Of a stretch of 61,551 nucleotides of DNA, positions 28,303 to 36,700 are shown piece after piece. The notes under the pieces are model-generated. The model saw only the letters and a list, made by a program, of their open reading frames with translations. It did not search any database and had not been told where the DNA came from. Both the position numbers and the translations under genes were made by a program. The first letter of the stretch is position 1; every line of letters starts with the position of its first letter. Origin of the DNA: Bacteroidota bacterium (lineage in GTDB: Bacteria > Bacteroidota > Bacteroidia > UBA8524); contig SBGR01000030.1 of NCBI GenBank assembly GCA_006226545.1, positions 1 to 61,551 on the forward strand, in the 5' to 3' direction.

Positions 28303-28566
28303 ATGTCAGAATTCAGGACTAAGGAACTGACCGACTCTAAAAAGGAATTAATAAAAAGTGATTCATTAGGTGTAATTGAAGGTGGTGGTTGGTCAACAAT
28401 TTCGTACAAACCTGAGCCAATGGTTGATTATAACCTAAGATTTCTTTGGCTTAATGAATGGGACAAAATGAATGCAGAATTAGTTGATAAAGATTCATTG
28501 ACGAAAATTATTGAAAGCGAGTTAAGAAAAAATAAAAGTGTACACAACAAAACCTATAGGCAATAA
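28303..28566 (+). CDS. Hypothetical small protein, third gene of the AbiE module
   Basis: An 87-residue charged, soluble protein of unknown family. Its ATG lies 5 nt after the restored stop of the AbiEii frame, so it is probably co-transcribed with the toxin-antitoxin pair. Its stop codon falls inside an attC-like imperfect palindrome (28542-28607), a layout typical of integron cassettes. No domain can be recognised, and its link with AbiE function is only positional. Confidence 0.6.
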   Translation: MSEFRTKELTDSKKELIKSDSLGVIEGGGWSTISYKPEPMVDYNLRFLWLNEWDKMNAELVDKDSLTKIIESELRKNKSVHNKTYRQ

Positions 28567-28607
28567 TGCCCTTCGGGACGCTACTGCACCTAACCAAACC
28601 GTTGGCT
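28542..28607 (+). repeat. attC-like imperfect palindrome at the end of a small ORF
   Basis: Outer CAAC (28545-28548) and GTTG (28601-28604) bracket complementary inner segments (TAGG/CCTA and GCA/TGC) around a TTCG loop (28572-28575). Total length is about 60 nt, and the stop codon of the preceding ORF lies in the left arm. These are attC features, but the R-box consensus is only partly met (GTTGGCT) and no integrase gene or second site is visible. It could instead be another kind of dispersed repeat. Confidence 0.4.
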
Positions 28608-28693
28608 TAAATTACTGAAACGCCTGTTGAGCAATTTCAAACAATAGATATCTGATACTATCCATACCGACTTTTGGGTTATACACAATACCT

Positions 28694-29953
28694 ATGAGAC
28701 CAATACTCACGATAGTCCTATTATTCCTGATTGTATGCGCAAAAGGACAGGATGATTATACATTCATACCTAAAAAGAATAAGAGAAAATGGGGTTATGT
28801 CCATTATAAAACGAATGAATTAAGATTTGATTTTCAGTATCAAGCAGCAAGAAGTTTTAAAGGCAAGTTGGCCGCCATAAAAAAGGGTGGAAAATGGGGC
28901 TTTATTGACTATGATGGGCAAGTTGTTATTGAAATCAAGTACGATGATGTAAAGGAATTCGATCACGAATACTGCGCGGTGCAACAGGGTAAGAAGTGGG
29001 GAGTCATAAACAAGCGAGGTGAAGTAATCGTTCCTTTCAAATACGAAGATTGCGTGCTCTGGTCTAATGACCTAAAAGCAGTTGCAACATTAAATGGCCA
29101 GAAGGGACTGATTACACTTTCGGATTCAATCCTCTTACCCTTTCAATATGATGAAATCCTTAAACCACATTATGCCGACTACATTACCGTTCATCAGGGT
29201 GGAAAAGCTGCCTATCTGAATGAAAATGCTAGATTCATCAGTGAATTTGAATTTGATACCTTTTTCAATCCAAATTTCATGGGCCTGCTAGTTAAACAAA
29301 ACGGTAAGTTTGGTATCATGAATCATAGCGGGGAATTACCCATAGCAGCTCAGTACGATTCAATAGTAACCTTCGGAATGGATGCCGTAGAAGGCCTTTA
29401 TTTCTTATGTTTTCGGGGTGGAATTCAATCTGTTTGGACAATCACAGGTAAAGAATCAATTCCTCCTCATTATCATCAGATCTACCCAATATTTAATATC
29501 GGAAACACTATTTCAGACACGGTTATGAATGCATACTCCCTTCTTTCTACAATTGTTGAAGTAGATGGAAAGTACGGCATATTGAACGCTTATTCTGACG
29601 ACACACTGGTTCAATGGTATGATAGCATTATTCCCTATTGTACAGATGATTGGGAAGAAACTGGTGGTTGTTTTAAAATTGGAATGAGATGGAAATCTGA
29701 TAATTCTAATTTCTTTTTAGAAAAAAATTTAGGAGACTATGGCTATTACGGTTTATTCTGGCGAAACGAAAACAACCCATACCTAATCTACGCCTTGAAT
29801 AATAAGTTCGGTATTATTCACTGCGACGGACGAGTTCTTACGGAGGCAAAGTATTCTTTAAAATATTTAACAGATAATGCTCCTGTATTCGATCCTCAAA
29901 AAAAAGAGTGGCATTTTGAGAAAGAACTGCTTTATGATATGGAGACTCGTTAA
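28694..29953 (+). CDS. Secreted WG-repeat protein
   Basis: A 419-residue protein with a signal peptide (MRPILTIVLLFLIVCAKGQ) and WG/KWGxID-type repeats: KRKWGYVHYKT, GGKWGFIDYDG, GKKWGVINKRG, NGKFGIMNHSG, DGKYGILNAYS and NNKFGIIHCDG. WG repeats form beta-rich, probably protein-binding surfaces, but the function is unknown. It is in the AT-rich accessory segment, and no neighbour suggests a partner. A periplasmic or surface location is inferred from the signal peptide. Confidence 0.83.
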   Translation: MRPILTIVLLFLIVCAKGQDDYTFIPKKNKRKWGYVHYKTNELRFDFQYQAARSFKGKLAAIKKGGKWGFIDYDGQVVIEIKYDDVKEFDHEYCAVQQGKKWGVINKRGEVIVPFKYEDCVLWSNDLKAVATLNGQKGLITLSDSILLPFQYDEILKPHYADYITVHQGGKAAYLNENARFISEFEFDTFFNPNFMGLLVKQNGKFGIMNHSGELPIAAQYDSIVTFGMDAVEGLYFLCFRGGIQSVWTITGKESIPPHYHQIYPIFNIGNTISDTVMNAYSLLSTIVEVDGKYGILNAYSDDTLVQWYDSIIPYCTDDWEETGGCFKIGMRWKSDNSNFFLEKNLGDYGYYGLFWRNENNPYLIYALNNKFGIIHCDGRVLTEAKYSLKYLTDNAPVFDPQKKEWHFEKELLYDMETR

Positions 29954-30148
29954 ACAATAAATGTGAAAAGAATTGAGCTTAACCCCGCGCTCCTATGTAA
30001 AGTAGCAAGCCTCCAAACTCAAGAGAAACACCTAGGATTCAAGCAAACTTTCGTGCTGAGTTAGTCTTTTTCCAAACGTCGAGCCGACACCATTTAGCAG
30101 CCCTGCTTACCTAGTTCTTGCTTTAGCCCAAGCTACCTTATCGCTAAA

Positions 30149-30156
30149 TAAATTTG
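30149..30156 (+). promoter_or_regulatory. Candidate -7 promoter element
   Basis: TAAATTTG matches the -7 consensus. It lies about 29 nt before the short ORF at 30185, which is coupled to the lipoprotein gene at 30256. The 29954-30184 stretch upstream holds no gene that I can see. Confidence 0.4.
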
Positions 30157-30184
30157 TACCTTAACGGTATTAAACCCGCACAAA

Positions 30185-30258
30185 ATGAATAGATTAATGC
30201 TGTTATTCCTTGGTTTGCTTTCCATGCAAGCGAAGGCGCAAATCAATAGTCAGCTATG
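30185..30258 (+). pseudogene. Signal-peptide-only micro-ORF (24 aa)
   Basis: A 24-codon frame encodes a complete signal-peptide-like sequence (MNRLMLLFLGLLSMQAKAQ) and then stops after INSQL. Its stop overlaps the next ATG at 30256 as ATGA. It may be the remnant of a secreted-protein gene, or a short leader translated ahead of the lipoprotein. The sequence alone cannot distinguish these. Confidence 0.4.
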
Positions 30259-30843
30259 AAATCGGTTTTGCTCATTCTTTCATTGGGGTTGCTTAGCTGC
30301 GATTTGAAAACTAATCCTATTGGCCAAACCTTATATGAAATGGATACCCTCAATGCAGTTCAATCCACAGAAGTGAGGAATTGGGACGACTCTTCGAGGA
30401 TTTCATTCCAGCCGGATAGTCTGAATAGAATTGTTGGCGATTTCAATGGAGATGGAAAATTAGACTCGGCCATAGTACTGCAGCCTTTTATCCATAAAGC
30501 ATCGGGCTATTGTTCCGATTGCCGCACATGCATCGTCTTTTCAAATAATATAGACACTTTGCTTATTCCACATGAAGCCATTGATGCTCTTCTCTTCAAT
30601 GTTGGAGATTTGGATAGCAATGGAACAGATGAATTAATTGTAATTCCGGATTGGTTTAACAGCTGTTTGGGAACACAAAATCTTTATACTTACGAGTCTG
30701 AAAAGTGGAAGTTGATAACAAAAGGGAATGTTTACAGGTGTTATCCGCATCTTCAAATTCAAAATAGAGAAGATGGTAGCTATGCTATGAAGACACATGA
30801 TGCGAACAATGAGGACACCCTTCACATTTTTAGGATCAAATAG
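30256..30843 (+). CDS. Hypothetical lipoprotein with an FG-GAP/VCBS-like segment
   Basis: A 195-residue protein with a lipoprotein signal (MKSVLLILSLGLLSCDL, lipobox LLSC). The middle contains DFNGDGKLDSAIVL and GDLDSNGTDELIVI, which are calcium-binding-like repeats of the FG-GAP/VCBS type. A CSDCRTC cluster lies between. It is likely exported and membrane-anchored; the function is unknown. It overlaps the upstream micro-ORF by four bases. Confidence 0.72.
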   Translation: MKSVLLILSLGLLSCDLKTNPIGQTLYEMDTLNAVQSTEVRNWDDSSRISFQPDSLNRIVGDFNGDGKLDSAIVLQPFIHKASGYCSDCRTCIVFSNNIDTLLIPHEAIDALLFNVGDLDSNGTDELIVIPDWFNSCLGTQNLYTYESEKWKLITKGNVYRCYPHLQIQNREDGSYAMKTHDANNEDTLHIFRIK

Positions 30844-30856
30844 CTAACTTGAATCC

Positions 30857-31540
30857 GTGCATTGCAGAACCTATGTAAAATGTATTGCTTTCTTATTGTT
30901 GTGTTTAGCATGGCAGGAGGCAGAAGATAGACCAACTTCTCAGTTAAAAACTTTGCATGAACAAAAGCAGATTTCAGATAAAGAGTTTGCGGCATTTTCA
31001 ATGCTCTTAGCGGAAAGGCCTAATAATGGCTTACAATCTCGGCTAGATTCAATGAAAGAGTGGGGCCTCGATATTGTCTTTGTCCGAGAGCAATACCAAG
31101 CTTCTAGCAAGGAATACCTGCTTGAAGAACTCTACTTCTCATCGCTTAAGGAAGTAGAAATATTAAAGGATTCTAGTGCCAGGAAAAAGTACTGTTTCCC
31201 TGAGCGATATTACCAAAATGGTAAATTGTCAAAACGCTATTACTTTTACAATTCAGCAGCCTGCGACCATCTTGGAGCCATTCGTTCACACATGAAAAAT
31301 ACCGAAGTTTTGGATACGATAGAGCCGATCTTCACCAAAGAATTGCTTGGGGCCGGCTGTAACTATGACCGAGAGTATCTTGTTAAAGAACGGGCTAAAC
31401 AAAAGCGAAAGCATCGAAAAGAGAAGAAACCCAACTTTATTCAAGTCGAGTCTTTTTTAGATGGCGACAGCGTGCAAATTTCCTTTCAGCGTCCGGTGAA
31501 AATGAAGACCAAAGTGGTCGTTGAAATCCACTCATTCTAA
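30857..31540 (+). CDS. Hypothetical exported protein
   Basis: A 227-residue protein with a GTG start and a short hydrophobic N-terminus (VKCIAFLLLCLAWQEA) that may act as a signal sequence. The C-terminus is strongly basic (KERAKQKRKHRKEKK). It begins 13 nt after the preceding lipoprotein gene and is likely co-transcribed with it. I do not recognise the family. The moderate confidence reflects the lack of homology and the non-ATG start. Confidence 0.6.
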   Translation: MHCRTYVKCIAFLLLCLAWQEAEDRPTSQLKTLHEQKQISDKEFAAFSMLLAERPNNGLQSRLDSMKEWGLDIVFVREQYQASSKEYLLEELYFSSLKEVEILKDSSARKKYCFPERYYQNGKLSKRYYFYNSAACDHLGAIRSHMKNTEVLDTIEPIFTKELLGAGCNYDREYLVKERAKQKRKHRKEKKPNFIQVESFLDGDSVQISFQRPVKMKTKVVVEIHSF

Positions 31541-31544
31541 GCAC

Positions 31545-32018
31545 ATGAAACACCTTTTCATCTTCTTGCTTGCTCTGGGTATCGGGTCTTGTATCCAAGA
31601 GCCGAAGCGTGTTCCGCCTCCGTTTGTATTGGATAGGGAAGAGCTGTTGAGCGATGAAGAAGAAGAGCTATTGTATTCCCTTTGTGCCAAACACGAGCAA
31701 GGTACGGGCAATGAAATCCTCATTTTAACTACGCCAGACTTGGGCGATTCGGATACGGCCCTGGTTTATGCTACCCGGGTTGGACAGGTGATGGGCGTTG
31801 GCAAAACAGACAAGAACAACGGTGTGGTCATTCTATTGAGTAAGGGAAAAAAGCAAGTGGCAATAGCGGAGGGTTTAGGCTTGGAAAAAATCCTTAGCGA
31901 AGACATCACAAGTGCCTTGGTGGATACCCTGATGCTGCCAAAAGCGAGCAATGGAGAATATTACGAAGTCATGAAGGGAACGGCTGTAGCGATAACCGGA
32001 TTTCTGGAAGGAAAGTAG
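31545..32018 (+). CDS. TPM-domain (YgcG-like) lipoprotein
   Basis: A 157-residue protein. The start at 31545 gives MKHLFIFLLALGIGSC with a lipobox; an upstream TTG in the same frame would spoil the signal peptide. The mature part matches the TPM (TLP18.3/Psb32/MOLO-1) domain: LSDEEEELLYSLCAKHEQGTGNEILILT, VGKTDKNNGVVILLS and IAEGLGLEKILSED. These domains are periplasmic, with phosphatase or repair roles proposed in some members. It follows the basic exported protein closely. Confidence 0.83.
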   Translation: MKHLFIFLLALGIGSCIQEPKRVPPPFVLDREELLSDEEEELLYSLCAKHEQGTGNEILILTTPDLGDSDTALVYATRVGQVMGVGKTDKNNGVVILLSKGKKQVAIAEGLGLEKILSEDITSALVDTLMLPKASNGEYYEVMKGTAVAITGFLEGK

Positions 32019-32087
32019 CCACAGTACTAAAGTGGTCCATAGCCATCGGTTATACTTCAGCAGATTAAATCAACGTTCACTAACTGT

Positions 32088-32525
32088 ATGAAGACAACAA
32101 ATTTTCGCTACCTAGTTTTGGTTCTTGTAACCATAGTCGCCGCCTGCTCAAAAAACGATCCCTGTGAAGCGGATTACGTGCCTGAAAACGTCTTTTTTAC
32201 GGTAGTGGATAAAGCCACGGGTCTTTCCATCATCGGTAAAAACAAGGCATTCAATCCCGATACCATCGCTAAACTCAATGAGCTTGATTACCCGTATATC
32301 CGTTTTGACTCCGGCATCGATTCAGTACTCACCCTAAACTACAACGGAATAGCCAGTCAGCAATCCTTGCCTTTCCGGTTATCGAATACCGACATGGATA
32401 CCATTGGTATCGTTTACACCATGTTGGAATGGGAATGCGGAGTCTACAAAGACTTGCTGTTTTTCCATTACAACAGAGATACAACGAGCATTCAGAATCG
32501 GTTTGCTATAGGGGCGAAACGTTAG
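32088..32525 (+). CDS. Hypothetical lipoprotein
   Basis: A 145-residue protein with a lipoprotein signal (FRYLVLVLVTIVAACSK, lipobox AAC) followed by a beta-rich mature part that ends RDTTSIQNRFAIGAKR. Such short lipoproteins are common in Bacteroidota, but I cannot place this one in a family. It is flanked by the TPM lipoprotein and a DUF4286 gene, and about 70 nt on either side suggest separate transcription. Confidence 0.7.
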   Translation: MKTTNFRYLVLVLVTIVAACSKNDPCEADYVPENVFFTVVDKATGLSIIGKNKAFNPDTIAKLNELDYPYIRFDSGIDSVLTLNYNGIASQQSLPFRLSNTDMDTIGIVYTMLEWECGVYKDLLFFHYNRDTTSIQNRFAIGAKR

Positions 32526-32590
32526 CGACAATGCATCACTAAAAAATTCCTTTCAAGCGGAACAATCAAACTTCTCCGTATTTTCGTGTT

Positions 32591-32914
32591 ATGATTTTGT
32601 ACAACGTAACGATAAATGTAGAACAAGACATTCACGATGAATGGCTGCAGTGGATGAAGGAAGAACACCTGCCCATGGTGATGAACACCGGCAAATTTGT
32701 GCGTTATGGAATGTACAAGATCTTAAGTCACCAAGAAGGCGAAACCGGGGTAACTTACAGCGTGCAATACTTGGCGCCTTCCATGGAAGACTACCTCAAT
32801 TACCAGCAAAATCACGCACCGGCCTTGCAAGAGGAGACGCGCAAACGCTACGAAGGAAAATTTGTAGCTTTCAGAACATTACTTGAAATGGATCACGAAT
32901 ATGAAAAAGCTTAA
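32591..32914 (+). CDS. DUF4286 family protein
   Basis: A 107-residue soluble protein. MILYNVTINVEQDIHDEWLQ and WMKEEHLPMVMNTGKF, with the QYLAPSMEDYLNY segment, are typical of DUF4286, a dimeric ferredoxin-like-fold family of unknown function. It overlaps the M48 peptidase gene by 14 nt, so the two are probably co-expressed. A TATTTTCG box ends 4 nt before the ATG (32579-32586) and may give a leaderless transcript. Confidence 0.88.
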   Translation: MILYNVTINVEQDIHDEWLQWMKEEHLPMVMNTGKFVRYGMYKILSHQEGETGVTYSVQYLAPSMEDYLNYQQNHAPALQEETRKRYEGKFVAFRTLLEMDHEYEKA

Positions 32915-33713
32915 GTTTCTAGTCCTATTCCTTTTGCCCGCTATTCCATTTATGATGGAAGCCTGCAAGAAAAACCCTGACGACAATTCCATTAACCTCT
33001 TTACCGTCTCCGACGATAAGTCGCTAGGCCTTCAGGTGAAGACGGAGATATTTGCCAATCCGGGCGAATACCCCATTCTTGATTCGGTTCAATACAAGCC
33101 GGCTTACGATTACCTCCGAGGCATCGTAACCAAAATTCTCGATGGCGGCAAAGTCTTCTACAAAGACGACTTCGTTTGGGAAACCTATATCATCAAAGAC
33201 GATAATGTGCTCAACGCATTTTGTACGCCGGGCGGTTATATGTTTGTCTATACCGGCTTAATCAAATACCTCGAAGCAGAGCACGAATTGGCCGGTGTTA
33301 TGGGACACGAAATTGCCCATGCCGATCGCCGCCATTCTACCGATGCGTTAACCCAACAATACGGATTAAGCGTGCTGTTGAACGTGGTTTTTGGTAGCGA
33401 TGAAAGCACCTTGAAGAACATTGCGGGCAACTTGGCTACCTTGAAGTTTTCTCGTTCACATGAAACGGAAGCCGACGATTATTCCGTGGTTTACCTCTGT
33501 CCAACTTCTTACAAAGCAGATGGGGCAGCTGCCTTCTTCAAAAAGTTAATCGATAACGGCGACGGTAGTGGCGACCTCGAATGGTTCAGTACACACCCTA
33601 GTCCGGATAACCGCGTTACCGAAATAGAAGCGAAAAAAGCCGAGTTAAATTGTACTGGAAATGGCACATTCGACGCCTCTTACCAGAATTTTAAAACCAA
33701 TTTGATACCCTAG
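32901..33713 (+). CDS. M48-family zinc metalloprotease (lipoprotein-like)
   Basis: A 270-residue protein with an N-terminal signal segment (MKKLKFLVLFLLPAIPF) and a possible lipobox (MMEACKK). The zinc site is clear: HEIAH in VMGHEIAHADRRH and the third ligand Glu in SRSHETEADDYSV. This is the M48 (BepA/LoiP-like) layout, which degrades or quality-controls envelope proteins. The start at ATG 32901 is preferred over an upstream TTG. It lies upstream of the giant PKD protein. Confidence 0.9.
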   Translation: MKKLKFLVLFLLPAIPFMMEACKKNPDDNSINLFTVSDDKSLGLQVKTEIFANPGEYPILDSVQYKPAYDYLRGIVTKILDGGKVFYKDDFVWETYIIKDDNVLNAFCTPGGYMFVYTGLIKYLEAEHELAGVMGHEIAHADRRHSTDALTQQYGLSVLLNVVFGSDESTLKNIAGNLATLKFSRSHETEADDYSVVYLCPTSYKADGAAAFFKKLIDNGDGSGDLEWFSTHPSPDNRVTEIEAKKAELNCTGNGTFDASYQNFKTNLIP

Positions 33714-33785
33714 GGTTTCATCGAATACATCAGGGCTAAAGTCTAGTGTTTTGGCTATATTCGAAAGAATTTGCCAGAGCTCGAA

Positions 33786-36700
33786 TTGAAATATTATTTC
33801 AAGAGGATATTTCTTGCCCTTTTGTTTTTGGGGCAGGCTGGCTTTGTTTTGGCCCAAACCGCCGACTTCTACGCCTCGGCTCAAGTGGGTTGTGCCAACT
33901 TCAGTGTAAGCTTCTACGACCAATCCAATCCTACCCCAACAAGTTGGAGTTGGGACTTTGGCAACGGCAGCACCTCCTCCTCGCAAAACCCTTCGGCAAT
34001 CTATACCTCGCCGGGAATGTATACGGTTACCATGACCGTTACCTACTCTTCCGGGCAAATTGCCGTTACCAAAATGGATTATATCCGGGTGTATACCCGG
34101 CCTACGGCTAATTTTAGTACGCCGCTCGCTACCGGTTGCCAGCCATTTAATGCCTCATTCAACAATAACTCTTCAGCCGGCTCGGCGCCGCTACGTGCCT
34201 ACCTTTGGGATTTTGGCAATGGGGTTACTTCCACGGCAGCAAACCCAACTTTCCTTTACGGACAAGCAGGTACCTACAACGTTTCCTTGCAGGTGGAAGA
34301 CACCAACGGCTGTACCCACCTCGTAACGAAAAGTAGTTTTATCACGGCCCAGCCAAAGCCTAGCGTAACGTTTAGCTCATCCAGCAATACTTCCTGTTCT
34401 TACCCTCATATTGTCGCGCTCACCAATACTTCCATTGCCAATACAGGAGGGAACATGACTTACCAATGGGATTTGGGCAATGGGCAAACTACCGGTGCTA
34501 CCAATCCTTCCATCCAATATGCCTTACCCGGACAGTATACGGTCCGTTTGATAGGCACCAATAGCCTAGGGTGTAAAGACACCATGACGCGCGCCAACTA
34601 TGTAGACATCCAAGATCTTCAAGCCGATTTCACAACGAATAAGTTTAACGGTTGTCCGCCTTTTGTGAGCAGCTTCACCAATTTGACCACACCGGCCTTA
34701 AGCGGGGCTGTCTATGAATGGACATTCGGAAATGGCGTTAAATCGAGCAGCAAAGACACCGCTGTTCGTTTTGTTTTACCCGGCACATACGATGTCAAAA
34801 TGAAGGTGATTTCGGCCACAGGTTGCAGTGATTCTGTAATCAGAACGGCCTATATAACGGCCTACAATAAGCCCAATGCCAACTTTACCGTTAACGACAG
34901 TGCCGCTTGTACACCACCGTTGAATGCCATCTTCCAGAATAATTCGGGTGGCGTGGCATCCTACCAATGGACTTTTGGTGATGGTACTACTTCTGCCATG
35001 CAAAACCCGTTTAAATCGTATAGCGATACCGGATTGTATACGGTATCATTGGTATTGCAAGGGGTGAACGGTTGCACCGATACGGCAGTGCGCCAAAGCC
35101 TGATGAAAATTCGCCGGCCCAAGGCCGACTTCAGGCCGAACCTGATGGAAGGATGTGCGCCATTGACAGTGGATTTCTCCAATACCAGCGTGAGCGTTGC
35201 GCCTTTGGCTTCGATATCATACCGCTTTGGAGATGGCACCATCAGCAATAATCCTTTCCCTAAAAAGACCTTTAACGATACCGGACTATACAATCCCTGG
35301 ATTCGAATTGTTACCGACGATGGTTGTATCGACTCAGCCATGTACGATACCATTGGAGTGGGAATGAAACCGACGGCCAACTTCATAGCCGATACCTTTG
35401 AAGGGTGCCGAAACCTGGAAGTGCAGTTCATCAACCTGACCAATGTGGGTAATCCCGGCGTTATAGCCAATTCATGGGAATGGCAAACGGGTGCGGGTGC
35501 AGCAAGGTTTGAATTTGAACCTCTGGTGCAATTTAGGTCGGAATCGAAACCCTATGATATCCTGCTCATCGCTAAACACCACGGCTGCGCAGATTCGCTT
35601 AAAAAAGATTCGTTTATCAATATCCTTGATCCTACCGCTCGCTTTATTCCAACCAGTTCAGGGTGTAATGGCGATTTGGTCACGTTCACGAATCAGTCGG
35701 TGGGAGGCACTTCCTTTTTCTGGGATTTTGGCGATGGAGATACCAGCAATAACTACTCTGAGCAACACCAATACAATGCCGGGGCTTACAATGCCCTGCT
35801 CATTGTGAACGATAGCGTGACAGGTTGCATCGACTCAATGGAGTCTTTCATCTTTGTGGCCAGCAACGATAACCTCAAGTTCAGAGCCGATACCATTGGC
35901 TGTACAAGGCAAGGCGTATGGTTCTTCGATCAGACTCCGGGAAGCAGTGGCTGGGAATGGCGTTTTAGCGATGGACAAGTATTCAATTCGCGAAATGTTT
36001 TTGTTCAGTTTGCAGAACCGGGCTTTTACGATGTGACTTTCTCTGCGGTGGTGCAAGGCTGCAGAACCAGCACGACCAAGCTCAGGTACCTGCACATCTA
36101 CGGACCATCATTCGATATCCAAACCAATCCTGATCCGGTTTGTGTGCCGGAAAACAAGGAGATGATCTGTTATATCGGCGGCGAACGCCCGATTCAAAAT
36201 AAAATCGGAAGTCTCTTTGCCGGAACTACCCTCTTGCAACAATTCCCGAATATTGGCGATACGGCATACCATCATTTCACGCAGGTTTTACAGCCGCAAG
36301 ACTCGGTGTACTATATGTATTACCAGGCAAGGGATACAGCAGGATGTCTGAATTTTAAATTCGATACCATCCAGGCTTACCGCCCGAACGTGCGTTTTAC
36401 CGAAACCCAATACGGCTCTTGCGATGGAGTTCTGTTCAACTACCAAACTGAGGTGCTGGACTCAACCAGTCCGCAGCCGCTTCAGTACCATTGGGATTTC
36501 GATGATGGAACAAGGTATACCATCGATAGCCTAAGCGCAGAACACCTTTTCACCCAATCGGCTTTGCGTAACGTGCGCTTGATTGCTGAGGATGGGGCAG
36601 GATGTAAAGACACCGTCAACCTAGCACAGCAGATTGAGTTGAAACCGATTTCAGCAGCCTTCGCTTCCTCCGGTCGTCAGAAAAACTGTCCGCCGTTTTT

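Noticed and set aside
33746..34326. Alternative frames in the PKD giant
   Set aside because: They are shadows of the long frame 33786-39038, which has signal peptide, PKD and sorting domain.
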